Below the pieces are notes generated by a model. It searched no databases, had not been told where the DNA came from, and was given only the letters and a program-made list of their open reading frames with translations. Positions 42,940 to 51,924 of a stretch of 64,000 nt of DNA are shown here, in pieces; position 1 is the stretch's first letter; each line of letters starts with the position of its first letter. The DNA lies in contig JAZOPZ010000013.1 in the NCBI GenBank assembly GCA_045655805.1, positions 310,001 to 374,000 of the forward strand. The letters are read 5' to 3'. This DNA is from UBA11475 sp045655805. GTDB taxonomy: Bacteria; Bacillota; Clostridia; Christensenellales; Borkfalkiaceae. Made by a program: the position numbers and the translations under genes.

Positions 42940-43914
42940 CATATTTTGTATATTGATGCCATAACCGCGCGTTGGGTCATTAATAAACACGTGAGTTATA
43001 GCACCGACTAGTTTATTGTTTTGTATAATAGGTGTTCCACTCATCCCTTGAACAATTCCACCTGTTAATTCTAATAGTTTATCATCTTCAATTTTTATTA
43101 CAAAGTTTTTATTATCCGTGGAATTATCAATTTTTACAATTGAAATTTTATATAACTCTTCTTTCCCACTTACTAAAGAATAGGCATATGCAGTACCGAT
43201 CGAAACATCGTTTTTATCAGCAATTTCAATTTTTTTATAATTGTCGTTATTAAAATTGTCAAATTTGCCATAAATACCACTTATTTTTGATTTTTCTAAA
43301 ATACCAAGTTGTTGAGTTCTTTTTAAATAGCCTTGTAACTCTCCAGCGCTTCCCCTTTTTCCTTTTAAAATGTTGTTAATGCCACATTCGTAAACTTTAC
43401 CACCTATCACGTTTACAGGATCGCAGTTTTCGTTTAAAACTTCATGCCCAAGAGCGCAAAATGATCCGTCGTTTTTAATGAAACTAATCGTTCCAATTCC
43501 GGAAATGCCTTTACGTATAAAAACTCCTAGTTTATATTCGCCACTTATATCTAGCGCAGGGTATAAAACGAAGGTTTTCACGTTTCCATTTCTAACAATT
43601 TCAATTAAAGAAAGTTCTGCTGTTAAATAATCGTTTATATTACTGTCCGAATTTATTACGTTATTATTCACTTTTGTTATTAAATCACCGGTTTTTATAC
43701 CTGCATCTTTTGCAGGTGAAACGATTTTATCCTTTGTGATAACGTCACACAACCCAATTACGGTTACACCTTCAGAAGTTAAATCAAAGCCACAAAGATT
43801 TCCACCTAAATAATATAATTCTTCAGCAAAGGCTGTTTTTTGCGAAATATTACAGGTGAAAATTATTGTGACAATTAAAAATATGCTAAATAATCTCTTA
43901 AAAAACTTGTTCAT
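42934..43914 (-). CDS. spoIVB: SpoIVB serine peptidase
   Basis: This 326-residue protein has a signal sequence or membrane anchor (about 6-32), a PDZ domain (about 75-150; SPAKDAGIKTGDLITKVNN) and a peptidase domain with a His region (ALGHEV) and the catalytic Ser in GMSGTPIIQNN. SpoIVB is made in the forespore and cleaves SpoIVFA to trigger pro-sigma-K processing. I chose the ATG at 43914; the longer frame from 43932 starts with a rare codon. There is no Shine-Dalgarno sequence; a TAATTT box lies at -11 to -6, so it may be leaderless. The usual spo0A neighbour is absent. Confidence 0.93.
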   Translation of the reverse strand: MNKFFKRLFSIFLIVTIIFTCNISQKTAFAEELYYLGGNLCGFDLTSEGVTVIGLCDVITKDKIVSPAKDAGIKTGDLITKVNNNVINSDSNINDYLTAELSLIEIVRNGNVKTFVLYPALDISGEYKLGVFIRKGISGIGTISFIKNDGSFCALGHEVLNENCDPVNVIGGKVYECGINNILKGKRGSAGELQGYLKRTQQLGILEKSKISGIYGKFDNFNNDNYKKIEIADKNDVSIGTAYAYSLVSGKEELYKISIVKIDNSTDNKNFVIKIEDDKLLELTGGIVQGMSGTPIIQNNKLVGAITHVFINDPTRGYGINIQNML

Positions 43915-43965
43915 TAATAAAATTATTTGCAAAAAAATTCATTTTATTTATTTGCATTAAAAAAA

Positions 43966-43994
43966 TTGCTTATCTATGAAAAAAATGATATTCT
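43966..43994 (+). promoter_or_regulatory. Sigma-A-type promoter of the TIGR02206-type gene
   Basis: TTGCTT at 43966-43971, a 17-bp spacer and TATTCT at 43989-43994, then AGGAG before the ATG at 44013. Confidence 0.65.
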
Positions 43995-44012
43995 ATTAAT
44001 AGGAGCAAACTT

Positions 44013-44783
44013 ATGAGAAAATTGTTTTTAATTCTTTTTGAAAAATCACATTTTAATACGGGTATAAAAATCACCCCGTTTTCCCTTTCGCACATTATTT
44101 GGATACTTATTATAGCGTGTGCTATAACTTTTCTTGTTTTATTCGTTCGTAATAGGTCTATCGAAACTCGTGAAAAAGTTTTGAACTATTTGGCAATTGC
44201 GTTGGTAATTTCATATATTAGTGACTTTTTTATGCACGACTTTGTATATGGTGGCTTGAATATGGACAAATTACCTTTTCACTTATGCACGGTTCTTTGC
44301 CCTATCGTTGTCTTTGCGCAATTTAATAAAAAATTAGAGCGTTTTTTAGAGCCAATAACGGCTTTAGCAATAGTTGGTCCACTAATGTACATAACTTATC
44401 CTGCTAGTGTCGGAAGTGGCGAGCCTTGGTGTTATCAAGCCGTTCAAACAATGTTCTTTCATGGCGTAGAGTTGGCTTGGGGCCTTATGAACGTTTTTAG
44501 TGGAAAAGTTGTTTTGAATATAAAAAACGTATGGAAAAGCGCAGTTGGTTTAGGAATAATTGCATTGTGGGCAAAGTTTGGCAATGTGATTTATGCCGAA
44601 TATAATTGGTTTTTTCTTGAAAAAGATGCGTTCTATCTTGGGTTGGTTGAAAACGGTATTATACCAAAATGGTCATTGATGCTAATTACACCAACTGCTA
44701 TATTTTTAATTGTGTTAGCAATATACGGTATTTATTATGCTGTGAAATATTACTTAAATAAAGCAGTAAATAAAAAAGCCTAG
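44013..44783 (+). CDS. YwaF/TIGR02206-family membrane protein
   Basis: This 256-residue protein has about six hydrophobic segments and the family signature LPFHLCTVLCP near residue 92 with GPLMYITYP near 130. Members are six-helix inner-membrane proteins of unknown function. An AGGAGC Shine-Dalgarno sequence and its own promoter support the start. It lies on the plus strand inside the otherwise minus-strand recN-spoIVB region, so it separates two genes that are usually adjacent. The last codons overlap a bidirectional terminator. Confidence 0.88.
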   Translation: MRKLFLILFEKSHFNTGIKITPFSLSHIIWILIIACAITFLVLFVRNRSIETREKVLNYLAIALVISYISDFFMHDFVYGGLNMDKLPFHLCTVLCPIVVFAQFNKKLERFLEPITALAIVGPLMYITYPASVGSGEPWCYQAVQTMFFHGVELAWGLMNVFSGKVVLNIKNVWKSAVGLGIIALWAKFGNVIYAEYNWFFLEKDAFYLGLVENGIIPKWSLMLITPTAIFLIVLAIYGIYYAVKYYLNKAVNKKA

Positions 44784-44799
44784 CGATGCTAGGCTTTTT
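44773..44799. terminator. Bidirectional terminator overlapping the TIGR02206-type stop codon
   Basis: Twelve-bp arms AAAAAGCCTAGC and GCTAGGCTTTTT around GAT. It serves the plus gene and the convergent recN. Confidence 0.9.
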
Positions 44800-46505
44800 T
44801 ATTTAGAATATTTTGATTTTAGTTCTTTTGCGTGGCTAATTAAATTTGTTGCGTGCTGAATTGCCGTTGTGTCATCTTCGGTCCCACCAATAAGACGCAA
44901 AACTTCAATTATTTTATTTTCATCAGATAGTTTAATAATATCAGTAAAAGTTTTTTCCGTCGTTTCAGTTTTCTTTATAAGTAAGTTATTATCACCCATT
45001 GAAGCAATTTGTGGCAAGTGAGTAATGGCAATTATTTGAACATCGTTTGAAAGTTTAATAAATTTTTCGCCAACTATAGTTGCCGTCGTGCCAGAAATTC
45101 CCGCATCAATTTCGTCAAAAACGAAAGTTGAAACGTTATTAAACTTTGCTGTTTGCGATTTAATGGCTAACATAAAACGGCTAATTTCACCACCACTAAC
45201 GATTTTTGAAAGTGGTTTTAATGGTTCGCCAAGGTTTGCCGAAAACAAAAATTCAACTTCATCAATACCATTAACAGAAAGACAATCGCAATCTTGCTTC
45301 GGTGGTAAAGGTTTAAAATCAACTGAAAATTCTGCGTGTTGCATATTTAATTCACGAATTTCAGTAATAATTTTTTTTGCAAAATCGTTAGCGCATTCTT
45401 TCCTAATCTTATTCAAATTGTCATACAATTTGTAAATTTGCGAAGAAATAATTTCTTTGTCATTTAAATATTGTTCAGCAAGTTCATCAAAATGTGTGAT
45501 TTGTTCAATTTCATCTTGGGCACTAGTTAAAAACGCATTAATATCTTCAAAAGTAGTGCCGTATTTTGTTTTTAATTTTTTAATTTCTGATAATCTTTCG
45601 TTGACTCTATCCAAGTCGTATTCGCTGAAGTCAAAATTATCTAAAGCGCTTGCCACTGCATCAGATATGTCGGAAAGTTCGGCATACAAATTGTCAATTC
45701 TCTCAAACAAATTAGCGTATTCTTGTGAATAGTTTGATATCGTACCCAAATATGCTTTTGCATCTGAAATCGTGTCAACACTACCGTTTTCACTGCTCAA
45801 TGCTTGTTTCGTAAAGTTCAGAGCATCGGTTATTCTACTTTGATTTTGAAGTTTTTCTTTGAGTTCTAAAAGTTCGGTATCTTCGTTTTCTTTAAAATCA
45901 GTTTTAATAATTTCGTTTACTTGATATTGCAAAATATCAAGTTTTATAGCGCGTTGTTGCTCATTGCCACCGAGCGCATCTAAATTTTTATTAATTTCCT
46001 TTAATTTTTTAACTTTTTCAGTAATAGAATTTTTTATGGTTAAAACCATGTCGCCGGCATATTTATCGATGAGTTCAAGTTGATTACTTTCTTTGAGTAA
46101 GTAAAAGTGTTCACTTTGACCGTGTAAATCTACTAATTTTGAAGTGAGTTTTCTTAATCCACTAACAGAAATACTTTCACCGTTTACTTTTACTTCTGAA
46201 CCAGAATTTAATGAAAATCTTCTAAAAATTGTTAGAAAATCGTCTTGTTCAAGCCCTTGTTCTACTAGTTCGTCTAAAACATCGGTATTGCTTGAAATAT
46301 CAAAAATTGCCTTAACGCTACAAAAATCTTGCCCATGTCTTATCATTGTTTTATCGGCTTTGGCACCTAAAACAAAATTGAGTGAATCTAAAATTACGGA
46401 TTTACCTGCACCCGTTTCACCCGATAAAATATTTAAGCCCTTATCAAAGGCTATGTCTGCGTTTTCAATAAGAGCGATATTTTTAATGATAAGATTTTTA
46501 AGCAT
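44799..46505 (-). CDS. recN: DNA repair protein RecN
   Basis: This 568-residue SMC-like protein acts at double-strand breaks. It has Walker A GETGAGKS near residue 32, a long coiled-coil middle (about 150-370), the ABC signature VSGGEISR and the Walker B FVFDEIDAGISG near 480. It overlaps argR by 8 nt at its start. The argR-recN order is the usual one in Firmicutes; downstream spoIVB is separated by a plus-strand gene. Confidence 0.96.
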   Translation of the reverse strand: MLKNLIIKNIALIENADIAFDKGLNILSGETGAGKSVILDSLNFVLGAKADKTMIRHGQDFCSVKAIFDISSNTDVLDELVEQGLEQDDFLTIFRRFSLNSGSEVKVNGESISVSGLRKLTSKLVDLHGQSEHFYLLKESNQLELIDKYAGDMVLTIKNSITEKVKKLKEINKNLDALGGNEQQRAIKLDILQYQVNEIIKTDFKENEDTELLELKEKLQNQSRITDALNFTKQALSSENGSVDTISDAKAYLGTISNYSQEYANLFERIDNLYAELSDISDAVASALDNFDFSEYDLDRVNERLSEIKKLKTKYGTTFEDINAFLTSAQDEIEQITHFDELAEQYLNDKEIISSQIYKLYDNLNKIRKECANDFAKKIITEIRELNMQHAEFSVDFKPLPPKQDCDCLSVNGIDEVEFLFSANLGEPLKPLSKIVSGGEISRFMLAIKSQTAKFNNVSTFVFDEIDAGISGTTATIVGEKFIKLSNDVQIIAITHLPQIASMGDNNLLIKKTETTEKTFTDIIKLSDENKIIEVLRLIGGTEDDTTAIQHATNLISHAKELKSKYSK

Positions 46506-46953
46506 TTTTAATTAATTCCCTGATCTTTTGCGCAATAATTTCGGCGTCTGTTTTTGTGTTAAGCGCCATAAAAATAGTATCGTCACCCGCAATCGTTCCT
46601 AAAACGTTGTTAAAGTTGAATTCATCAATTACCCTACAAACGGTATTTGCACTCCCCTCGTGTGTTTTAATAACGATTAAGTTGTTTGACGCAATTATCG
46701 ACACTACTATACTCTTCAATAAAGACAAGTGTTGGTCTGAAACTTTTGCATCAACATACGCTTTAACGTAACGGTATTTTTTTGAAACACCTTCGGTTTT
46801 TATTAAGTTTAATTCGTTTATATCACGGGATATGGTCGCTTGAGTTACTTCAACACCAATCTCCGTAAGCGCGTCTTGAAGTTCTTGTTGCCCAAAAATT
46901 TCTTTTTCGGAAATAAGTTTTAAGATAAGCGCTTGTCGCTTGCTTTTAGTCAT
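46498..46953 (-). CDS. argR: Arginine repressor
   Basis: This 151-residue protein has an N-terminal winged helix (about 1-70; KLISEKEIFGQQELQDALTE and ATISRDINEL) and a C-terminal hexamerisation and arginine-binding domain (about 85-150; GTIAGDDTIFMALNTK). It controls arginine biosynthesis and catabolism. GTGAGG precedes the ATG. It lies 9 nt after nadK and overlaps recN. Confidence 0.95.
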   Translation of the reverse strand: MTKSKRQALILKLISEKEIFGQQELQDALTEIGVEVTQATISRDINELNLIKTEGVSKKYRYVKAYVDAKVSDQHLSLLKSIVVSIIASNNLIVIKTHEGSANTVCRVIDEFNFNNVLGTIAGDDTIFMALNTKTDAEIIAQKIRELIKNA

Positions 46954-46962
46954 ATAGCCTCA

Positions 46963-47757
46963 CTATTTTTTGAGTTTATTTAACAGTCTAGAATAAAAGT
47001 TTGTATCTTTTTTTCTTAAAAATTTAATTGTTTTGGTAGATTTTAATATGGTAATTTCGTCGTCTTTTTTAATATTGCGCGTAAGTACGCCGTCAATAAA
47101 TAAACCACTAGTCGCGTTAGATATTAACTTTAACGTACAAACAGAATCAGCAGAAAAAACTAACGGTCTATTGTGTAAAGAGTGTGCGCAAATAGGCGTC
47201 ATAGAAAAGGCGTTTATGCCCGGTGATAAGATTGACCCCCCTGCTGATAAAGAATATGCGGTTGAACCCGTTGGAGTGCTTACAATAACGCCGTCGCCGT
47301 CAATTTTATCAACGTATTCACCATCGATAGTGATATCAACAGCAAGTATTTTTTGTGGCGCATCATCAAAAATTCTTTGAATAACGAGTTCATTTAATGC
47401 ATATTGAACGGTGCCATTGAATTTGGTTTTAATAACTATTCTTTCATCAATAACGAGTTCGTTATTTTTAATCATTTTAACCGCTTCAGCAATTTCAAAG
47501 GTTTCAAATTCAGCCAAAAAGCCAACTTTGCCAGCGTTTATACCTATAACCGGAACGTTTGCTTTTACTAAATAATCAACAAGTTTTAGAAGAGTACCGT
47601 CGCCACCTAAAACGATAAGCAAATCGATATCGTAATTAGTGCTATCTGCCCTAATTTCAACAAAATCAATGCCGTTTTTAGTAAGTTCGTTTTGTAAAAG
47701 ATTAGTCCATTTTCCATCAGCGTCTTTTGCTTTGTTAGTGTAAATACCTATTCTCAT
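46963..47757 (-). CDS. nadK: NAD kinase
   Basis: This 264-residue enzyme phosphorylates NAD+ to NADP+. It shows GGDGTLLKLVDY (near 52), the NE motif in ALNELVIQR and the TPTGSTAYSLSAGG block (near 165). It is the first gene of the nadK-argR-recN unit, with a promoter at 47774-47802. The dxs and tlyA genes that commonly lie between ispA and nadK are missing here. Confidence 0.96.
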   Translation of the reverse strand: MRIGIYTNKAKDADGKWTNLLQNELTKNGIDFVEIRADSTNYDIDLLIVLGGDGTLLKLVDYLVKANVPVIGINAGKVGFLAEFETFEIAEAVKMIKNNELVIDERIVIKTKFNGTVQYALNELVIQRIFDDAPQKILAVDITIDGEYVDKIDGDGVIVSTPTGSTAYSLSAGGSILSPGINAFSMTPICAHSLHNRPLVFSADSVCTLKLISNATSGLFIDGVLTRNIKKDDEITILKSTKTIKFLRKKDTNFYSRLLNKLKK

Positions 47758-47773
47758 AATTACCTCTATGGTG

Positions 47774-47802
47774 ATTATACAATAAAAATATTCATTTTAC
47801 AA
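47774..47802 (-). promoter_or_regulatory. Sigma-A-type promoter of nadK-argR-recN
   Basis: Read on the minus strand, TTGTAA (47802-47797), a 17-bp spacer and TATAAT (47779-47774). Confidence 0.78.
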
Positions 47803-47854
47803 GTAGGAATATACATTTTTACTTGATTTTTTATGAATATTTTGAAAAATATAC

Positions 47855-47881
47855 AGAAAAGGGTTCGTTGCCGAACCTTTT
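47855..47881 (-). terminator. Terminator after ispA
   Basis: On the minus strand, AAAGGTTCG, GCAA loop and CGAACCCTTTT; ends the asp23-nusB-folD-ispA unit just after the stop codon. Confidence 0.8.
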
Positions 47882-48740
47882 ATTTGTTACGTTTATAAAA
47901 ATAATCGATTAATTGAATTAAAAATTCATTTTTCGGCAATGTATTTGCAATTTCAATACATTGAGCGTATAAAGTCGTTAAAGTTTTTTCTGCTTTAGCA
48001 AGTCCGTAAAAGTTGACAAAATTATTTTTGTCTTTATCTTTGTTCGGGGTCTTTCCAATTACGGCAAAATTGCCAGTTTTATCTAAAATATCGTCTTTAA
48101 TTTGAAAAATAAAACCTAGTTTCTGACCGAGTTTATATAATTCATCAAAATATTTATTTCCGTTTTTTATAGATGCTACAAGCATCGGCGCCATAATAAG
48201 TTTAGCGGTCTTATTGAAAATAATTTCATTAAGTTCGTTTATAGAAAGATTTTTATCACTAAAAACGTCGGCTACTTGTCCGGCAATCATTCCCGACTGT
48301 CCAGATAGTTCAGATATAAGTTTTATGGCTTGCAAATCTTCTTTAGAATTAATTGATTTTATAGCGTGTTCGTATGCTAAATTTAGCAAAGCGTCACCCG
48401 ATAAAACAGCAAGCCCTTCACCAAATGCTTTATGATTTGATGGTTGTCCCCTTCTAAAATCGTCATTATCCATACAAGGTAAATCGTCGTGTATAAGAGA
48501 GTAAGTATGGATGCATTCGATTGCAATGGCAAAATCCATAACGGCAGACGGTTTGCCACCGAGCATTTCATTTATCGCTAGGCAAAGTACGGGACGAATT
48601 CTCTTTCCCCCTGCATAGGCAGAATAAGTCATTGCATCATATAATTTTTTAGGACAATTAGATAAATTTTTAAATAAATTTTGAAAGCATTCTTCAAAAA
48701 GTTTTAAAAAATCGTCGTATTTATTAAGAAAATCAGTCAA
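47880..48740 (-). CDS. ispA: Polyprenyl (farnesyl/geranyl) diphosphate synthase
   Basis: This 286-residue prenyltransferase condenses isopentenyl and allylic diphosphates, usually to farnesyl diphosphate, for quinone and undecaprenol synthesis. The first aspartate-rich motif is HDDLPCMDNDDFRRG (near 85), the second is QIKDDILD (near 225). The length is normal for the short-chain type. It overlaps folD by 8 nt. The xseAB pair that usually lies before it is absent. Confidence 0.94.
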   Translation of the reverse strand: MTDFLNKYDDFLKLFEECFQNLFKNLSNCPKKLYDAMTYSAYAGGKRIRPVLCLAINEMLGGKPSAVMDFAIAIECIHTYSLIHDDLPCMDNDDFRRGQPSNHKAFGEGLAVLSGDALLNLAYEHAIKSINSKEDLQAIKLISELSGQSGMIAGQVADVFSDKNLSINELNEIIFNKTAKLIMAPMLVASIKNGNKYFDELYKLGQKLGFIFQIKDDILDKTGNFAVIGKTPNKDKDKNNFVNFYGLAKAEKTLTTLYAQCIEIANTLPKNEFLIQLIDYFYKRNK

Positions 48741-49584
48741 CTTTGTTTTCCGCCGTAAGATAAGTATTGTACATAAGCATAGCGATGGTCATTGGGCCAA
48801 CCCCACCAGGAACAGGAGTGATTTTACTTGCTACTTCCTTAACGTTATCAAAGTCTACGTCTCCGTAAAGTTTGCCGTCGATACGGTTTATACCAACGTC
48901 AATAACGACTGCACCAGGTTTAACCATATCTGCCGTAACAAAATGTTTTTTACCGATTGCTACTATTAAAACGTCAGCGTTTTTGGTAAATTCAAGTAAA
49001 TTTTTGGTTTTGCTATGACAAACCGTGACGGTTGCGTTAGCATTAATTAGAAGCGCAGCCATGGGTTTGCCTACCATATTGCTTCTACCAATAACAACGG
49101 CGTTTTTACCGTTTAAATCGACATTGTGGCGCGCGAGTAATTGCATAATGCCGTTAGGTGTGCAAGAAACTAAAGTTTTTTTGTTTTGGAATAATTTGCC
49201 GATATTTTCATCTAAAAGTCCATCAACGTCTTTGTCGGCAGGTATGTGTTTTAATAAAGATTCTTCACATAAATGTTTAGGTAATGGCAATTGAACCAAA
49301 ATTCCGTCTACCCCATTATCTACTGCAAGATTTTTAACAAGTTCTTCTGCTTGTTCTTGAGTAGTATTTTCTGGTAAACGATAAGACTGCGATACGATTC
49401 CAACGTATTCGCAGGCTTTAATCTTGTTATTTACGTAAACTTCAGATGCAGGATCGTTACCTATTAAAACTACGGCAAGAGTAATGGTTTTGCCTTTTGC
49501 TTCCTTTAATTTTGCAACTTTTTGTTTAACTTCATTTTTAATTTCGGCAGAAATTGTTTTGCCGTCAATAATAATCGCACTCAT
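48733..49584 (-). CDS. folD: Methylenetetrahydrofolate dehydrogenase/cyclohydrolase
   Basis: This 283-residue bifunctional enzyme interconverts methylene-, methenyl- and formyl-tetrahydrofolate. Its signatures are all present: GNDPASEVYVNNK near 45, QLPLPKHL, GRSNMVGKPMA near 165 and PGGVGPMT near 263. It overlaps nusB by one base and ispA by 8 nt, so the block is translated in tight coupling. Confidence 0.97.
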   Translation of the reverse strand: MSAIIIDGKTISAEIKNEVKQKVAKLKEAKGKTITLAVVLIGNDPASEVYVNNKIKACEYVGIVSQSYRLPENTTQEQAEELVKNLAVDNGVDGILVQLPLPKHLCEESLLKHIPADKDVDGLLDENIGKLFQNKKTLVSCTPNGIMQLLARHNVDLNGKNAVVIGRSNMVGKPMAALLINANATVTVCHSKTKNLLEFTKNADVLIVAIGKKHFVTADMVKPGAVVIDVGINRIDGKLYGDVDFDNVKEVASKITPVPGGVGPMTIAMLMYNTYLTAENKVD

Positions 49585-49997
49585 TAGTTTTCCTTTAAAT
49601 ATTTAGCAAGGACGCCGTTAACAAAATCTACACTTTTATCAGTCGAATATACGCCGGCGAGTGAAACTACTTGGTCAATCACTACTGCTTTAGGCGTATC
49701 AAAGTACTTAAGTTCGGTAATACCCATTAAAAGTGAACATTTATCGGTTGGATATATTCTCTCGAGTTTATAACCTTCAACAATATTTTCAATTTCAAAC
49801 AAAACTTCGTCATAATGGGTTAAAATACATTTTAATAGCGAATCAGCAAATTGTTTTGTTTCACCCTCAAGTTTTGCTTCGTCAATAAGCCCTCTGTATA
49901 AGGTAGGATCTTCACCGTTAAAAAAGCGAGAAAAAATATATTTGTAAACGACTTCTCTTGCGATTGTTCTATTTTGTCCGTGGTTAGTGTTGTTCAT
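49584..49997 (-). CDS. nusB: Transcription antitermination factor NusB
   Basis: This 137-residue all-helical protein binds boxA RNA with NusE during rRNA transcription. The C-terminal half (KLERIYPTDKCSLLMGITELKYFDTPKAVVIDQ, then DKSVDFVNGVLAKYLK) is typical. An AGGGAAT Shine-Dalgarno sequence precedes the ATG. Its place between asp23 and folD matches the common Firmicute order. Confidence 0.93.
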   Translation of the reverse strand: MNNTNHGQNRTIAREVVYKYIFSRFFNGEDPTLYRGLIDEAKLEGETKQFADSLLKCILTHYDEVLFEIENIVEGYKLERIYPTDKCSLLMGITELKYFDTPKAVVIDQVVSLAGVYSTDKSVDFVNGVLAKYLKEN

Positions 49998-50003
49998 GAT
50001 TCC

Positions 50004-50345
50004 CTACTTTTTATCCGCCGTATCGTCAAAGAAGACGTCTTTCACATTTACGTTGACGGTGGTAATTTTATATTCAGTCATTGCTTCTACATTATGGCGA
50101 ACCGATTCTTGTACGTTAAAAGCGGCTTCAGATACGTTGGAATTATAATTAATTTTAATATCAACGTCAACTACTACGCCGTCTTTATCAAAGATATACC
50201 TAATAGGATTAGATCCATGATGTAAAGAAACGTTTTTAAGTTCGTCAACGGCAAAAGTAATAATATTAGTTAAAATACTACTACCGTAACTAACTTTACC
50301 GTCGTTTTGATGAATTGTAGGTTCATTTTTGTTAATTGATTTCAT
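50004..50345 (-). CDS. Asp23/Gls24 family envelope stress protein
   Basis: This 113-residue protein belongs to the Asp23/YloU family (GKVSYGSSILTNIITFAVDELKNV, and VDVDIKINYNSNVSEAAFNVQESVRHNVE). Such proteins associate with the cell envelope. In Firmicutes one copy often sits between spoIIIAH and nusB, as here. GTAGGAG precedes the ATG. It is 7 nt before nusB and starts the asp23-nusB-folD-ispA run. Confidence 0.9.
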   Translation of the reverse strand: MKSINKNEPTIHQNDGKVSYGSSILTNIITFAVDELKNVSLHHGSNPIRYIFDKDGVVVDVDIKINYNSNVSEAAFNVQESVRHNVEAMTEYKITTVNVNVKDVFFDDTADKK

Positions 50346-50426
50346 TTAGAATATCTCCTACTAAAAGGTTACTATTATTTTAGCACAAAATATTCGTTTT
50401 GCATAGTATTTTTTAACAAATAGTAC

Positions 50427-50906
50427 CTAACTAATAGGAATAATCTTTACGTTTGCAGGCGATGCAATGTTTTCTTCTTCGATAATCGTGTAAATTTTAA
50501 TTGTGTCGTCAGCAGTTATTTCGCTACTGCTAGCAATAACGTTTACGTTGTCTGAAGTCAAACTCATAATTACCACGACGTCGTCAAAACCATATGCTTT
50601 AATAAGACTTTCTAAAAGCATTTCTTTTTCAGTGATCTCTGTTAATTCAGTTTTTAGTTGAATAGCGTCTGCTCTTTCTTGTGAATCAACTGCAGACGCG
50701 TTAATAATGTCGTCAAGTTGTAATAGTTCTTCATTTCTAGTTGTTAATCGTGTTGAACGGTATTGCGAAAAATATCCAGCAGTCGTTGAAGTAGGCGTAT
50801 CGTCGATAGTTGCCGTTTTGTTGGTGAAAACGTAGTTAAGTACGGCAGTTACGGCAAGTAATGCTACCATACAAGATAAAATTACAATTTTTTTCTTCTT
50901 GCTCAT
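50427..50906 (-). CDS. spoIIIAH: Stage III sporulation protein AH
   Basis: This 159-residue protein has one N-terminal membrane helix (about 5-25) and an extracytoplasmic domain that in Bacillus binds SpoIIQ across the intermembrane space and forms the feeding channel ring. I chose the ATG at 50906 because AAGGAG lies before it; the longer frame from 50981 has no Shine-Dalgarno sequence. It ends the spoIIIA operon, 93 nt after spoIIIAG. Confidence 0.9.
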   Translation of the reverse strand: MSKKKKIVILSCMVALLAVTAVLNYVFTNKTATIDDTPTSTTAGYFSQYRSTRLTTRNEELLQLDDIINASAVDSQERADAIQLKTELTEITEKEMLLESLIKAYGFDDVVVIMSLTSDNVNVIASSSEITADDTIKIYTIIEEENIASPANVKIIPIS

Positions 50907-50999
50907 AGTATACTCCTTAAAAAAATAATTATCATTTACGCAAAATGCGTTTCGACCAAAGTTAATAAATTTTATGTGCAATATTGTTGTATTATGCTT

Positions 51000-51473
51000 T
51001 TATTTTGAAGGTAAAATTTCAATTTTTGAAACATCTAAATTCAATAAAGTCGTCGTAGCGTATTGTAACTTACTAAATACTGATAAGTTTTTTGCACCTT
51101 CGGCTACTATTAGAACGCCTGCAATGGTAGTAGGCTCGTCGCTTAAAAAAACCACTTCACCGTTGATAGTTAATGGCGTTTTTGTCGTTATACTACCATT
51201 TGAAGTTTTTTCGGTTTTTATTGTGTATGCTACGGGAGGCGTTTCATCTAGCGTAACCATAACTTTAACCTTGCCTGCGCCATCTATTTTTGAAAGAGTT
51301 TTTTCTAGGCGCTGTTCAAGTTCTTCAATATAACCATCAGTTTTTTTAGTTGAACTGTTGCCAAAAATACTTGCAATTAAAATAATAACGATAATCGATA
51401 TTACTGCAATGAAAACATATTGCATTGTCTTGTTTTTATTGAGTTTTGCAACGAAGTTATCAAATTTACTCAT
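51000..51473 (-). CDS. spoIIIAG: Stage III sporulation protein AG
   Basis: This 157-residue protein has one membrane helix (about 25-45) and a ring-building motif domain with IDGAGKVKVMVTLDE near 100. SpoIIIAG forms a large ring in the mother-cell-forespore channel. I chose the ATG at 51473, just before the spoIIIAF stop (8-nt overlap) and after a GGTGG stretch. Confidence 0.92.
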   Translation of the reverse strand: MSKFDNFVAKLNKNKTMQYVFIAVISIIVIILIASIFGNSSTKKTDGYIEELEQRLEKTLSKIDGAGKVKVMVTLDETPPVAYTIKTEKTSNGSITTKTPLTINGEVVFLSDEPTTIAGVLIVAEGAKNLSVFSKLQYATTTLLNLDVSKIEILPSK

Positions 51474-51924
51474 AAATTTCCACCAAAATTTCATTTCCAA
51501 GCAATGCTTTTACAAAGTTTGTCGTTTCACTTATAATATCTATATTCTGCTTGTCCGAATTTATTACATCATTTTTTAGTTGTATTTGTATTTTTTTATA
51601 CTTTAATGAATTCTTTTCTACTGTACTAACAATAGTGACATTTGCTTTAATAAATCCTTTGCTGTCTAAAAAATTTTCAATCAAATTTTTATTAATTTCT
51701 AAAGTTCTTTGATGAAATCCATTTAGGTAATCTTCTTGAATAATAATAGTGTTTAATGTATGATTAGTGCTTGTAGACATTTTGCAAAAAGGTGAAATGA
51801 TGACGATGGTTGTTATAATTGAAAATACCCATTTTATAATGCTTTGCAGTTTACCTTTAGGTATTAAAAGCATAACTACGCTTATAACGACAACCGTTAT
51901 TATTGATTGATATAAAAATTCCAT
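51466..51924 (-). CDS. spoIIIAF: Stage III sporulation protein AF
   Basis: This 152-residue protein has two N-terminal membrane helices (SIITVVVISVVMLLIP and IIKWVFSIITTIVII) and a small extracytoplasmic ring-type domain. It forms part of the SpoIIIA complex. I chose the ATG at 51924, which overlaps the spoIIIAE stop by one base (TAATG). Confidence 0.9.
   Translation of the reverse strand: MEFLYQSIITVVVISVVMLLIPKGKLQSIIKWVFSIITTIVIISPFCKMSTSTNHTLNTIIIQEDYLNGFHQRTLEINKNLIENFLDSKGFIKANVTIVSTVEKNSLKYKKIQIQLKNDVINSDKQNIDIISETTNFVKALLGNEILVEIYE

Noticed and set aside
50907..50981. N-terminal extension of SpoIIIAH
   Set aside because: AAGGAG lies just before the ATG at 50906, and the extension has no family similarity.
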